Source of the DNA: Aeribacillus composti
GTDB taxonomy: Bacteria; Bacillota; Bacilli; Bacillales; Aeribacillaceae
DNA: 64,000 nucleotides
Direction: 5' to 3'
NCBI RefSeq assembly: GCF_007827555.1
Contig: NZ_VISS01000006.1
Span: forward strand, 1 to 64,000
The notes beneath the pieces were generated by a model. The model was not told the origin of the DNA, did no database searches, and saw only the letters and a list, made by a program, of their open reading frames with translations. Of the stretch, positions 53,063 to 61,301 are shown piece by piece (position 1 is the first letter of the stretch; each line of letters starts with the position of its first letter). Position numbers and translations under genes: made by a program.

Positions 53063-53178
53063 ATAATCGACTGTCTGACAGGGGAAGGTTTCCCCCCTAA
53101 AATTTGTTATCATGTGCATTTTTCAAGACACTGCATTTTTTTGACAGAGTTACGAATGAGTCTTTTAATGTCCTTATT

Positions 53179-54564
53179 TTACGGACTTTCTACCATATCC
53201 TTGTTATTTTTATCGCTTTTTTCTTTTCTGTTTTTATTCATAAAAGAAAATATGATGAGCAGTGCTAAGATGACAAGGCAAACAGTAGAACCGATCATAT
53301 TTTTTTTATTAAAGATAAAAGAGAAAAAGATGACCAATAATGAAACGGTGGCTACTATCGTTGTGTATGGGAACCATTTTACTTGGAAATATGGTTTCTC
53401 CTTATACTGAGAACGAAGCTTTAGCTGAGCCAGACAAATGCTTGTCCATAATAAAATAATCGTAAAACCAGGTATCGTCATTAAATAGCTGATGACTCGA
53501 TCTGGAGTCATATAAGCTAAAAATACCCCAAATAAAATACAGATAGCCGTAACGGTAATACAGTTGATCGGTATTCCTTGTTTGGAAATCTTTAAAAATC
53601 TTTTTGGCGCTTCACCGCTTTGAGCCATGGAATATAATGTTCTGGAAGTTGCGTAAATCCCTGAGTTCGCCGCTGATAAAACAGCAGTAATAAGGACAAA
53701 ATTCATAATATGAGCGGCTCCAGGAAGCCCTGTGATGCTCAATACTTGGACAAATGGACTGTTTTCCCCTGTCACTTGATTCCACGGCATTAAACCACAA
53801 ATAATAAGAATAGGAAGCATATAAAAGAGAATAACTCTCCACATCGTTCCTTTAATGACTTTTGGCAAAACCTTTTCTGCATCTTTTGTTTCTGTGACCG
53901 CAACACCGATTAACTCAGCCCCGCCGTATGAAAACATGACGACTAAAAAGGCGCTTAACATTCCTCCAATTCCATAAGGAAAGAACCCGCCGTGTGCCGT
54001 GTAGTTAGAAAAAGGATCATCAATATTGCTCGGAATAATTCCAAACAAAATGCCAAAACCTAATAAAATGAAAGCGATTAATGCGAAAATTTTAATTCCT
54101 GCAAACCAAAACTCAATTTCACCATAGTACTTTACTTGAAACAAATTCATTCCAACGATTAAAACCATACAAAGGAGACTTAAAAGCCATAACGGTACGG
54201 TTGGAAACCAATATTTCAGAAAGCTTCCTGCTGCTAAAATTTCAACAACGGTGACAACAATCCAATTGATCCAATAAAGCCATCCTACAATAAAGGATAT
54301 ATGGAAGCCAAAAGCTTTATAAACAAGATGCTGAACGTTTAAGTTAGGATAAACAATCGCCATCTCAGCCAGTGCCGTCATGACAATAAATAATAAAAGG
54401 CCTCCTAATAAGTAAGCTATTACAACACTTGGGCCGGCAATATTTAATGTATCTGAGCTCCCTTTAAAAATTCCTGTTCCAATCATGCCTGCTAGCGCAA
54501 TAAACTGAACATGTCGAGGTAATAACCCTTTTTTTAATGTTTGATCTTTTTCCATGGTGTTCAT
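53179..54564 (-). CDS. APC-family amino acid permease
   Basis: A 461-aa permease with twelve hydrophobic segments of the amino acid-polyamine-organocation family (AapA/RocE/YbxG group): LPRHVQFIALAGMIGTGIFK at the N-terminus, FSYGGAELIGVAVTETKDAE in the middle, SAANSGIYATSRTLYSMAQS later. The start may be the ATG at 54564 or, with better spacing from AGAAAGG, the ATG at 54555. Upstream lies a nested inverted repeat. Substrate not inferable. Its tail is rich in K, N and E. Confidence 0.88.
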   Translation of the reverse strand: MNTMEKDQTLKKGLLPRHVQFIALAGMIGTGIFKGSSDTLNIAGPSVVIAYLLGGLLLFIVMTALAEMAIVYPNLNVQHLVYKAFGFHISFIVGWLYWINWIVVTVVEILAAGSFLKYWFPTVPLWLLSLLCMVLIVGMNLFQVKYYGEIEFWFAGIKIFALIAFILLGFGILFGIIPSNIDDPFSNYTAHGGFFPYGIGGMLSAFLVVMFSYGGAELIGVAVTETKDAEKVLPKVIKGTMWRVILFYMLPILIICGLMPWNQVTGENSPFVQVLSITGLPGAAHIMNFVLITAVLSAANSGIYATSRTLYSMAQSGEAPKRFLKISKQGIPINCITVTAICILFGVFLAYMTPDRVISYLMTIPGFTIILLWTSICLAQLKLRSQYKEKPYFQVKWFPYTTIVATVSLLVIFFSFIFNKKNMIGSTVCLVILALLIIFSFMNKNRKEKSDKNNKDMVESP

Positions 54565-54588
54565 GCCTTTCTGTCCATTATGAAAAAT

Positions 54589-54685
54589 ATACTAGAATAA
54601 CTGGCAGCATACTTTTTTACTTAATCGCTTTTCAGGTTTTACGCTTTTCTGCGTTTAAGTAAAAAAATAAATATGTTTCTAGTAT
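54589..54685 (-). repeat. Nested inverted repeats upstream of the permease
   Basis: ATACTAGAA (54589-54597) pairs with TTCTAGTAT (54677-54685), TTTTTTACTTAA (54613-54624) with TTAAGTAAAAAA (54655-54666), and ACGC/GCGT close the centre. On the minus strand a TTGATG-16-TATACT promoter is readable at 54681-54708, so the outer arm overlaps its -10. It may be an operator cluster or partly a folded leader. Confidence 0.5.
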
Positions 54686-54708
54686 ATAATATTCTTTCGA
54701 TTCATCAA

Positions 54709-55090
54709 AGAATAATGAAAAAACTCATTGCTATAAAACTGTTACAATTTATGGTAAATAGCAATACTCTTGAACTTCGAAGATATTTACGGAGCAAAGA
54801 TAAGGTCGATTCTTCCTCTATTTAGTAGGAACTTATTACGATCTGTTCGATAAAACACTTCCTAAATGAAGAGGAATGTTATGAAGGTCCGCAAATCTTT
54901 TTCAAAACAGGGGTACTATTCTAAAAAGTGTTTTATTTTAAGAGTAGTTCAAATAAGTGTTATAATTTTTTTGTAAAAAAAATTGTCTGTTGCCGACAAA
55001 TTCCACCACAAAAATCTTCTCGTTATCCGTATAATCTTAATCGTGTATTATTTATAGATTACCTTCTATACAGGTTAGGAGGAGACGGAA
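54709..55090. other. Intergenic region upstream of the class A PBP gene
   Basis: About 380 A+T-rich bases with a plausible promoter (near 54950-54990) but no gene; frames are short. A weak hairpin AACACTTC/GAAGTGTT-like pair (54855-54930) is noted without further support. Confidence 0.4.
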
Positions 55091-57532
55091 ATGGGAGATC
55101 AATATCAGACGCGTATGGAGAAACGTCAAAAAAAGAAATCAGCTTCTAAAAAATCTCCGCTCATAAAAATCATGACAGCCTTTATTCTTGCGATTATCGT
55201 AATGATGACTGCGGGCGGTATCGTGGTATTGTCTTACATTATAAGCGCCCCTGCACTAGACCCGAAATTACTGAAAGATCCGTTATCCTCAACCGTTTAT
55301 GATATGTATAATGAAAAAGTGCGAGATATTTCAGGAAGCGAACATCGGAAAATCATCAAAATCGAAAATATACCGAAAAATGTACAAAATGCGTTTATCG
55401 CAACAGAAGATGTGCGGTTTTTTGAGCATAATGGAATCGATTTTAAACGAATCGCAGGTGCAACCGTTGCGAATGTAAAAGAAGGATTCGGCGCTGAAGG
55501 CGGAAGTACGATTACCCAGCAGGTAGTCAAAAATTCATTCTTAACGCCTGAAAAAACGCTCAAGCGAAAAATACAAGAAGCTTACTTGGCTGTTCAGTTG
55601 GAACGACGCTACTCAAAAGAAGACATTCTTGAAATGTATTTAAATAAAGTGTATTTCGGTCAAGGAGCATACGGGGTTGCGACAGCGGCAGAAACATATT
55701 TTAACAAATCTGTGAAAAAGCTGACGATTAGTGAAGCGGCGCTGTTGGCGGGGCTGCCGCAAAGACCGAGCGAATACGATCCGTTTAAAAATCCGGATTT
55801 AGCTGAAAAAAGAAGAAATATAGTATTGTCGTTAATGAGGAAGTATGGCTTTATTACCGAAAAAGAAGAGCAAGATGCGAAAGCGATCCCGGTTGAGAAA
55901 TTATTAAAGAAGAAAAAAGAAGGGCCGAAATATCAAGCGTTTATCGATCAAGTCATCAAAGATATTGTTGATGCCGGAATATCGGAAAAGGATATCTATA
56001 CGGGCGGTTTAAAAATTTATACAACCCTTGATCCGGATGCTCAAAAATTTACAGAAAAAGTGCTGACAACTGATCAATACATTTATTATCCAGACGATCA
56101 GTTCCGGGCAGGAGTCGTGCTACTTGATACACAGACTGGCGCCGTCAGGGCAATTGGCGGAAACCGCAACTCAGATCAAGAAATACAAAGAGGTTTTAAC
56201 TACGCAACACAAACGAAAAGACAGCCAGGTTCGACGATTAAGCCGATCTTGGATTACGGCCCGGGAATCGAACATTTCAAATGGTCTACATATAAACAGT
56301 TCATTGACGAGCCGCTCACCATCCATGGCAAAGAAATCAAAAACTGGGACGGTCAATATCGCGGCAGTATATCGATGCGAAAAGCGTTACAATGGTCTTA
56401 CAATATACCGGCTGTAAAAGCATTTTTGGAGGTAGGGGAAGACCGGGCAAAAGAATTTGCGGAAAAACTCGGAATCCCGCTCGATCAGATCTATCCTTCA
56501 TATGCGATCGGAGGCTTTAATAAAGGTGTGTCCCCGCTTCAATTGGCTGGGGCGTATGCCGCTTTTGGAAATGAGGGCGTTTATCATAAGCCTTTTACGG
56601 TAAGGAAAGTCGTGTATCCAAACGGTAAAGAAATCGATCTTTCTTCCAAACCGGTGAAGGCGATGAGCGACTATACCGCCTACATGATGACCGATATGTT
56701 GAAAACCGTCGTGAAAGAAGGAACAGGGCGACTGGCGAACATCCCAGGACTTCCGCTAGCAGGAAAAACAGGAACAACCAACTTGCCGGAAAATATACGA
56801 GGAGATGGAACATCTGATGCCTGGTTTGTCGGCTACACGACTCGTTATGCGGCTGCGGTTTGGACGGGATACGACCAGACGACTCAGGAAACGTATGTGA
56901 CAAACGAGAAGGCGAAGATTTCAAGACTTATTTTTAAAGAAATCATGTCTCACGTTTCTGAAAAAATAGAAACACCTGATTTTGAAAAACCGGACAGCGT
57001 CGTCGAAAGAGTGGTTGGCGGCCGAACTGAATTATTTGTAAGGGGAACTCCAATCCCAGCAATTCCAAAACAAAAAGAAAAGGATAAAAAAGAGGATCAA
57101 AAACAGGATCAAGTAAAAGATAATGAACAGGAGCAAAAACAAGAAGAGGAAAATCAGGAGCAAAATCAGGAGCCAAAAGAAGAGAACAATCAAAATGACA
57201 TGGATAAAGAGCAGCAAGAAAATTCTGAGGACAACAAAGAGCAGCCTGAAGATAATAAAGAAATAGAGCAGCCAAATCAGCCTCCTGCCAATGAACAGCC
57301 GCAGCCACAACCGCCAGCTAACAACGGCAGCGACCAAGGAAACGGCCAAAAACCACCAGGAGGAAATAACGGAACTGACGGATCAAATAATAGTGGAAAC
57401 GGCGGCTCGAATAGCAACGGGAATGGCAGCGGATCAAGCAGTAATAATGGTCCAGGAAAAGGAGCCGGCACAACCAATCCGAACGGAAAATCACAATCTG
57501 AAAAGCAATCAACGGATAACGGCAGTCCATAA
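55091..57532 (+). CDS. Class A penicillin-binding protein (PBP1A/1B family)
   Basis: An 813-aa membrane-anchored peptidoglycan synthase. One N-terminal helix (IKIMTAFILAIIVMMTAGGI) precedes a GT51 glycosyltransferase domain (IATEDVRFFEHNGIDFKR with the catalytic glutamate; GGSTITQQVVKN; RKIQEAYLAVQLERRYSKE) and a transpeptidase domain with S-x-x-K STIK (about 381-384), SYN and KTGT (about 559-562). The last 160 residues are low complexity: a K/E/Q/D stretch, then a P/Q/N/G/S tail. TAGGAGGAG precedes the ATG. B. subtilis ponA lies beside recU; here recU is absent, so this may be a second paralogue. Confidence 0.92.
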   Translation: MGDQYQTRMEKRQKKKSASKKSPLIKIMTAFILAIIVMMTAGGIVVLSYIISAPALDPKLLKDPLSSTVYDMYNEKVRDISGSEHRKIIKIENIPKNVQNAFIATEDVRFFEHNGIDFKRIAGATVANVKEGFGAEGGSTITQQVVKNSFLTPEKTLKRKIQEAYLAVQLERRYSKEDILEMYLNKVYFGQGAYGVATAAETYFNKSVKKLTISEAALLAGLPQRPSEYDPFKNPDLAEKRRNIVLSLMRKYGFITEKEEQDAKAIPVEKLLKKKKEGPKYQAFIDQVIKDIVDAGISEKDIYTGGLKIYTTLDPDAQKFTEKVLTTDQYIYYPDDQFRAGVVLLDTQTGAVRAIGGNRNSDQEIQRGFNYATQTKRQPGSTIKPILDYGPGIEHFKWSTYKQFIDEPLTIHGKEIKNWDGQYRGSISMRKALQWSYNIPAVKAFLEVGEDRAKEFAEKLGIPLDQIYPSYAIGGFNKGVSPLQLAGAYAAFGNEGVYHKPFTVRKVVYPNGKEIDLSSKPVKAMSDYTAYMMTDMLKTVVKEGTGRLANIPGLPLAGKTGTTNLPENIRGDGTSDAWFVGYTTRYAAAVWTGYDQTTQETYVTNEKAKISRLIFKEIMSHVSEKIETPDFEKPDSVVERVVGGRTELFVRGTPIPAIPKQKEKDKKEDQKQDQVKDNEQEQKQEEENQEQNQEPKEENNQNDMDKEQQENSEDNKEQPEDNKEIEQPNQPPANEQPQPQPPANNGSDQGNGQKPPGGNNGTDGSNNSGNGGSNSNGNGSGSSSNNGPGKGAGTTNPNGKSQSEKQSTDNGSP

Positions 57533-57559
57533 ACAAAAGGGCTGAAAAAACATACTAAC

Positions 57560-57607
57560 AATAGTAGTGCAGACCACGGCCATGGTTTGTGCTACTATTT
57601 TTTTTTT
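57560..57607 (+). terminator. Rho-independent terminator of the PBP gene
   Basis: AATAGTAGTGC and its complement in GTGCTACTATT enclose an ACC/GGT inner stem, followed by a run of ten T. Confidence 0.85.
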
Positions 57608-57737
57608 ATAGATTCTTGTAAATTAGCACACTATTTTAGAACCACTTTTTTCAAATTATAGTAAATAACCTTTTACTGATATACTTCTAATTTAATAGTT
57701 TTATTCAAGAGATAACTGCATTATTCTAACAATTCAT

Positions 57738-57748
57738 TATAAAGAACG
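57738..57748 (+). promoter_or_regulatory. Half-site resembling a SinR box
   Basis: TTATAAAGAAC recurs in the perfect palindrome at 57825-57846, 90 bases downstream, so it may be a second, weaker SinR contact upstream of calY. Confidence 0.35.
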
Positions 57749-57790
57749 ATTTATTTGTAAAAAAAAATAAAAATATTTTTAAAAAAGGGG

Positions 57791-57846
57791 TTTACAACAT
57801 GATAGAGTTCAATTATATTTAAGTTGTGTTCGTTATAAAGAACACA
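57791..57846 (+). promoter_or_regulatory. calY promoter with SinR-type operator
   Basis: TTTACA (57791-57796), 17-base spacer and TATATT (57814-57819) form the promoter. Directly downstream, TGTGTTC (57825-57831) and GAACACA (57840-57846) form a perfect inverted repeat around GTTATAAA. SinR binds GTTCTYT-type half-sites as inverted repeats at the B. subtilis matrix gene promoters, and a sinR gene lies 3 kb away. Confidence 0.6.
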
Positions 57847-57882
57847 GTCTTAATTATATTTCTTATGAGGAGGATTTAAAAA

Positions 57883-58467
57883 ATGGGTATTAAACAAAAG
57901 TTGGGAATGGGTGTAGCAACTGCGGCTTTAGGTTTATCTTTAATCGGGGGAGGTACATATGCCTACTTTAATGATGTTGAAACCTCCAATAACACATTTG
58001 CAGCAGGTACATTAGATTTAACTCTTGATCCGCAAACAATTATTAATGTCAACAACTTAAAGCCTGGGGATTGGATGGAGCGTGAATTCACATTAAAGAA
58101 CAGCGGAAGTTTGGGTATTTCTAAAGTTCTTCTTGAGACAGATTATACTGTAACGGATGCGAAAAATGACAATAACGGCGATGATTTCGGCAATCATATT
58201 AAGGTGCAAATTTTAAAGAATGTGAGCAATAAGGAAGTTATTGTTTATGAAAAAACGTTGGCACAGCTTAAAAATCTAAAGCCGGATTTAGTGCAGGATG
58301 AATGGCTCTGGTGGAATATTGGCGGTTTAGATCCAAATGAAACGGATAAGTTCAAAGTTAAATTCGTCTTTGTAGACAACAATCAAGATCAAAATCGTTT
58401 CCAAGGCGATTCTTTAAAACTAACTTGGAAATTTGACGCGAAGCAAGAAGCAGGTGAAGCAAGATAG
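57883..58467 (+). CDS. calY: Camelysin/TasA-family biofilm matrix protein
   Basis: A 194-aa secreted matrix protein. Signal peptide LGMGVATAALGLSLIGGGTY with the SipW-type processing region ending TYAYFNDVET, then a beta-rich domain (FAAGTLDLTLDPQTI; NLKPGDWMEREFTLKNSGSL). TasA/CalY proteins polymerise into matrix fibres and are processed by SipW, encoded 1 kb downstream. AGGAGG precedes the ATG. A SinR-type operator covers its promoter. CalY (camelysin) of the B. cereus group is the nearest match in length. Confidence 0.92.
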   Translation: MGIKQKLGMGVATAALGLSLIGGGTYAYFNDVETSNNTFAAGTLDLTLDPQTIINVNNLKPGDWMEREFTLKNSGSLGISKVLLETDYTVTDAKNDNNGDDFGNHIKVQILKNVSNKEVIVYEKTLAQLKNLKPDLVQDEWLWWNIGGLDPNETDKFKVKFVFVDNNQDQNRFQGDSLKLTWKFDAKQEAGEAR

Positions 58468-58512
58468 CTATCAATATAGGGGAGAAGGCGGGGAACTGCC
58501 AACTTCCCTTGA

Positions 58513-59403
58513 TTGCTAAAAGTTGAAACGGTGGTGAGAGAAATTCGGTACTCACGAGTAAAAAAATTTGGGCAAAAGAAAATGCATTTGATAATAATGT
58601 TCAAAATCGTCGCAATTTGTTACTTTCTTTTCATAACATTCAACTTTGCTAGTTCCTACACCGGGGCCAGTTTTAATAAAACAGTAGCCATAACCGGTTT
58701 TCTTGCTGCAACAATTCCTGAAGAGGACAAATCCATTCTGCTGCGCTTTGTGGACGATAAAGACAAGGTCATTCAATCGTGCGGGAAAGTTCGAATATCT
58801 TCTGTTGCTCAAAATGAAGGGGATGATTTAGCGGAAGCATTGCATTATGAAATATATTTCATTGCTCAAGGAGATCCAATGAATGGAGAAAAAATAAGTC
58901 AAGGAAAGATTCCAGCATTAAAAAGTAAGAGTCAATTCCAATTAGCATACAATGCCGAAAAACCTGGAAATTATAAATTTAACGTTTTAATGAATACAAA
59001 TGATGATGTTTGGAGCAAAAACATTCAAGTAATTTGCAAAAAGAACGAACAACTTGATCAACCTGCGAATGACTCAGATCAAAACCTTAATGAAGATAAG
59101 GCAGCTCAACCATCCGAACATTCGAAACAAGAACAAAAACAACTTCCAGTGGAAGAACCTATACGGGAAAATAATGGGAAAGAAAACGAAGTAAAGAAAG
59201 AGCAATCCAACGAAACGTTAATGAAAGAAAATGAGAATCAAGAAAATCATTCAAAAGATGAAATGAAAGAAAATGGAGCGCAACAAATAGAACAGAATAA
59301 AACCGAAACAAAATCAAATGACATTCACCTGAAAGAACAGCAATCAGCAAAACAAGAACAAGTTTCAAATGCTTTAGAGCAAAACGAACCACCTTTACAG
59401 TAA
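58513..59403 (+). CDS. DUF4047-like secreted/anchored protein of the calY cluster
   Basis: Up to 296 aa. The open frame starts at TTG 58513 but the real start may be ATG 58582 or 58597, just before the signal/anchor helix (KIVAICYFLFITFNFASSYT). A folded domain of about 130 residues follows (GFLAATIPEEDKSILLRFV, then LAEALHYEIYFIAQGDPMNG), and the last 120 residues are a repeat-poor E/Q/N/K-rich tail. Proteins of this layout sit next to tasA/calY in the B. cereus group; a matrix-assembly role is inferred. No cell-wall sorting motif is present. Confidence 0.7.
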   Translation: MLKVETVVREIRYSRVKKFGQKKMHLIIMFKIVAICYFLFITFNFASSYTGASFNKTVAITGFLAATIPEEDKSILLRFVDDKDKVIQSCGKVRISSVAQNEGDDLAEALHYEIYFIAQGDPMNGEKISQGKIPALKSKSQFQLAYNAEKPGNYKFNVLMNTNDDVWSKNIQVICKKNEQLDQPANDSDQNLNEDKAAQPSEHSKQEQKQLPVEEPIRENNGKENEVKKEQSNETLMKENENQENHSKDEMKENGAQQIEQNKTETKSNDIHLKEQQSAKQEQVSNALEQNEPPLQ

Positions 59404-59466
59404 AGTGATTACAATTATTTCATTACGTTTTGTGTCTTGAGCAAAGCGAAAGGAATGGGTAAAAAA

Positions 59467-60054
59467 ATGAAAAAAGTTGTTAAATGGATCAGCAACACGA
59501 TATCGGTCATGCTGCTGGCTTCATTAATCATCATGTTATTCACAGTCATTTCGTCAAAAGCTTCAGGCGGGGAGCCTAAATTTTTCGGACATCAATTAAA
59601 AATTGTTCTTTCAGGATCAATGGAACCTAGTATACAGACTGGTTCCGTGATCGTTGTAAAACCTGAAAAAGAAACGGAAAAATACAAAGAAGGCGACATC
59701 ATTACATTTCAAGCAGATGAAAACGTGTTTGTAACACATAGAATTATAAAGGTTGTCAAAAATGGCAATGAAGTTATGTACCAGACAAAAGGGGATAATA
59801 ATGAGGAAGCAGATTCCGAACTTGTGTTAAGTAAAAATGTTGTTGCTAAATATACAGGCATTACCATCCCATATATTGGCTATTTTATGAATTTCGCCAA
59901 TTCTAAACAAGGAAGCGTTATTCTTTTAATCATACCAGGCATTATTCTGTTCAGCTACTCATTAATCAGCATTTTTCGGGCACTTGCAGAAATTGATAAA
60001 AATTTGAAGCAATCAACTGCAAAAGAAGACTTCAACCATTCTCAAAATCAATAA
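59467..60054 (+). CDS. sipW: SipW-type (ER-like) signal peptidase I
   Basis: A 195-aa membrane peptidase that processes TasA/CalY-type proteins. Start at ATG 59467 gives KKVVKWISNTIS, the usual SipW beginning; upstream in-frame TTG and ATG codons add non-conserved residues. Catalytic serine in VLSGSMEPSIQTGS, histidine (in place of the bacterial lysine) in FVTHRIIKV and aspartate in KGDNNEEAD mark the ER type. N- and C-terminal helices anchor it. It lies between the calY-like genes, as in B. subtilis tapA-sipW-tasA and B. cereus sipW-tasA-calY clusters, although order differs. Confidence 0.92.
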   Translation: MKKVVKWISNTISVMLLASLIIMLFTVISSKASGGEPKFFGHQLKIVLSGSMEPSIQTGSVIVVKPEKETEKYKEGDIITFQADENVFVTHRIIKVVKNGNEVMYQTKGDNNEEADSELVLSKNVVAKYTGITIPYIGYFMNFANSKQGSVILLIIPGIILFSYSLISIFRALAEIDKNLKQSTAKEDFNHSQNQ

Positions 60055-60066
60055 TGGAGGAAATAC

Positions 60067-60699
60067 ATGGTCAAATCAATTGGACGATGTTTCATATGTT
60101 TTTTATTTGTCTGGCTCATAATGCAAGTTCAAAATTTCAGCGCTGAAACACAAATAGGTATCGCTTTAAAAAATCTTCATTCAAACCATATGCTATTTCA
60201 AGCAGAAAACATGAAACCAGGCGATTGGGCTGAAAGAACGGTCATTATCGAGAATGTTGAAAATGCTGATATACAATATAATACTTTAATTGAAAATATA
60301 AAAGGATCAAAAAAATTATTTGATGCTTTAACTTTAGAGGTTAAAGATGGTCAAAAAAATCTTTTGTTTAAAGGATTGTTAAAAGATTTTAAAGGTTTTA
60401 CACCGCGAAATATCCAAAGTTCCAAAGAAGACCAGTTGACATTTTTAATCACATTTCCTGAACAGTTAGGAAATGAATATCAAGGGTTAGAAACTTCTTT
60501 TAAAATTGTTTTTCAGGCAAATTCTTCTTTAGGCAGTATTCAAACGTATGGCAGCGGGAATAATGAAGGTTTACTTTTGCCAAATACTGCGACAAACTTT
60601 TATGCATTTATTCTTGTTGGGATAATGTTTTTCGCGATGGGAGCCATTTTTTTCTTTCAAAAACGAAATAAACATAAAGATCAGCTTCATGAGTTATGA
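60067..60699 (+). CDS. TasA/CalY-related protein with LPNTA cell-wall sorting signal
   Basis: A 210-aa protein: signal peptide (CFICFLFVWLIMQVQNFSA), a domain that shares the matrix-protein motif AENMKPGDWAERTVIIENVE with CalY (NLKPGDWMEREFTLKN), and a C-terminal sorting signal LPNTATNFYAF followed by a helix and a basic end. It looks like a CalY-fold protein tethered to the wall, perhaps a fibre anchor. The LPNTA motif fits a class D sortase (LPXTA); one is encoded at 52317. Start has GGAGG upstream and it follows sipW by 12 bases. Confidence 0.8.
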   Translation: MVKSIGRCFICFLFVWLIMQVQNFSAETQIGIALKNLHSNHMLFQAENMKPGDWAERTVIIENVENADIQYNTLIENIKGSKKLFDALTLEVKDGQKNLLFKGLLKDFKGFTPRNIQSSKEDQLTFLITFPEQLGNEYQGLETSFKIVFQANSSLGSIQTYGSGNNEGLLLPNTATNFYAFILVGIMFFAMGAIFFFQKRNKHKDQLHEL

Positions 60700-60923
60700 A
60701 GCGCTTGGAGGAAGCGGTGTACAAAAAATATTGTCCTAATTGTCTGCGTTTTTCATATAGCAGCTGCTCTGAAAGAAAATGGTTGTGCCCATCATGTCGT
60801 TCTGATCTTACTTCCATGGAAGGAATATTCTGTCGCAATGTATTAAAATATTCTGCCGCCCTTGCGGAATATAAGCAAAAAAATCATAACCGAAGAGAGG
60901 TTCATTTTTCTAAACAAATATAA
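60696..60923 (+). CDS. Small zinc-ribbon protein
   Basis: A 75-aa protein with two CxxC pairs (YCPNCLRF and WLCPSCRSDL) in the first 40 residues and a basic C-terminus. It overlaps the preceding gene by four bases (ATGA) with GGAGG-like sequence in GCTTGGAGGAAG inside its own start region, so coupling is likely. Function unknown; DNA- or RNA-binding is possible. It is the last gene of the calY unit and ends five bases before the convergent sinR gene. Confidence 0.6.
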   Translation: MKRLEEAVYKKYCPNCLRFSYSSCSERKWLCPSCRSDLTSMEGIFCRNVLKYSAALAEYKQKNHNRREVHFSKQI

Positions 60924-60928
60924 AAATT

Positions 60929-61279
60929 TTAGTTAACATTTAGATCTTTCTTTTCCTGTAATTTCCATTTTTTTGTAAATTCTAAAAACTGACGGAATTC
61001 TTCTTTCGATACTCCGGAATTCATTGCTTCCTGTACTAATAACATCCATTCAGGATCAAGAACATTCGTATTTTCTTCATTTTCCCCATTTATTAATGTA
61101 TTAACAGGAACATCTAAAACGGATGATATTTTTTCCAAGAAATGGACAGAGGGATTTGATTGAAGATTCCGTTCGATAGAACTTAAATAAGATTTTGCCA
61201 CCCCTGCTTGTTCAGCCAGTTCAGATAGCGTAAGACCTTTGTTTTTTCTAAGCTGCTTTATGCGATCACCAATCATCAT
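60929..61279 (-). CDS. sinR: SinR-type master regulator of biofilm formation
   Basis: A 116-aa repressor. The N-terminal XRE helix-turn-helix is almost that of B. subtilis SinR (LSELAEQAGVAKSYLSSIER then NLQSNPSVHFLEKISSVLDV), and the C-terminal SinI/SinR oligomerisation helices read LDPEWMLLVQEAMNSGVSKE then EFRQFLEF. Start at ATG 61279, after AAGGTGA; the next codon is also ATG. No sinI is seen next to it. The likely target is the calY promoter. An ISL3 element begins 22 bases upstream of the start codon, just beyond the ribosome binding site, and may have separated the gene from its promoter or from sinI. Confidence 0.92.
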   Translation of the reverse strand: MMIGDRIKQLRKNKGLTLSELAEQAGVAKSYLSSIERNLQSNPSVHFLEKISSVLDVPVNTLINGENEENTNVLDPEWMLLVQEAMNSGVSKEEFRQFLEFTKKWKLQEKKDLNVN

Positions 61280-61301
61280 GATCATTTCACCTTCCTTTAA
61301 C

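Noticed and set aside
57032..57349. Long minus-strand frames rich in L, F and I opposite the PBP gene tail
   Set aside because: They are the antisense of the Q/E/K/N-rich tail codons; no ribosome binding site and composition explained by the sense strand.
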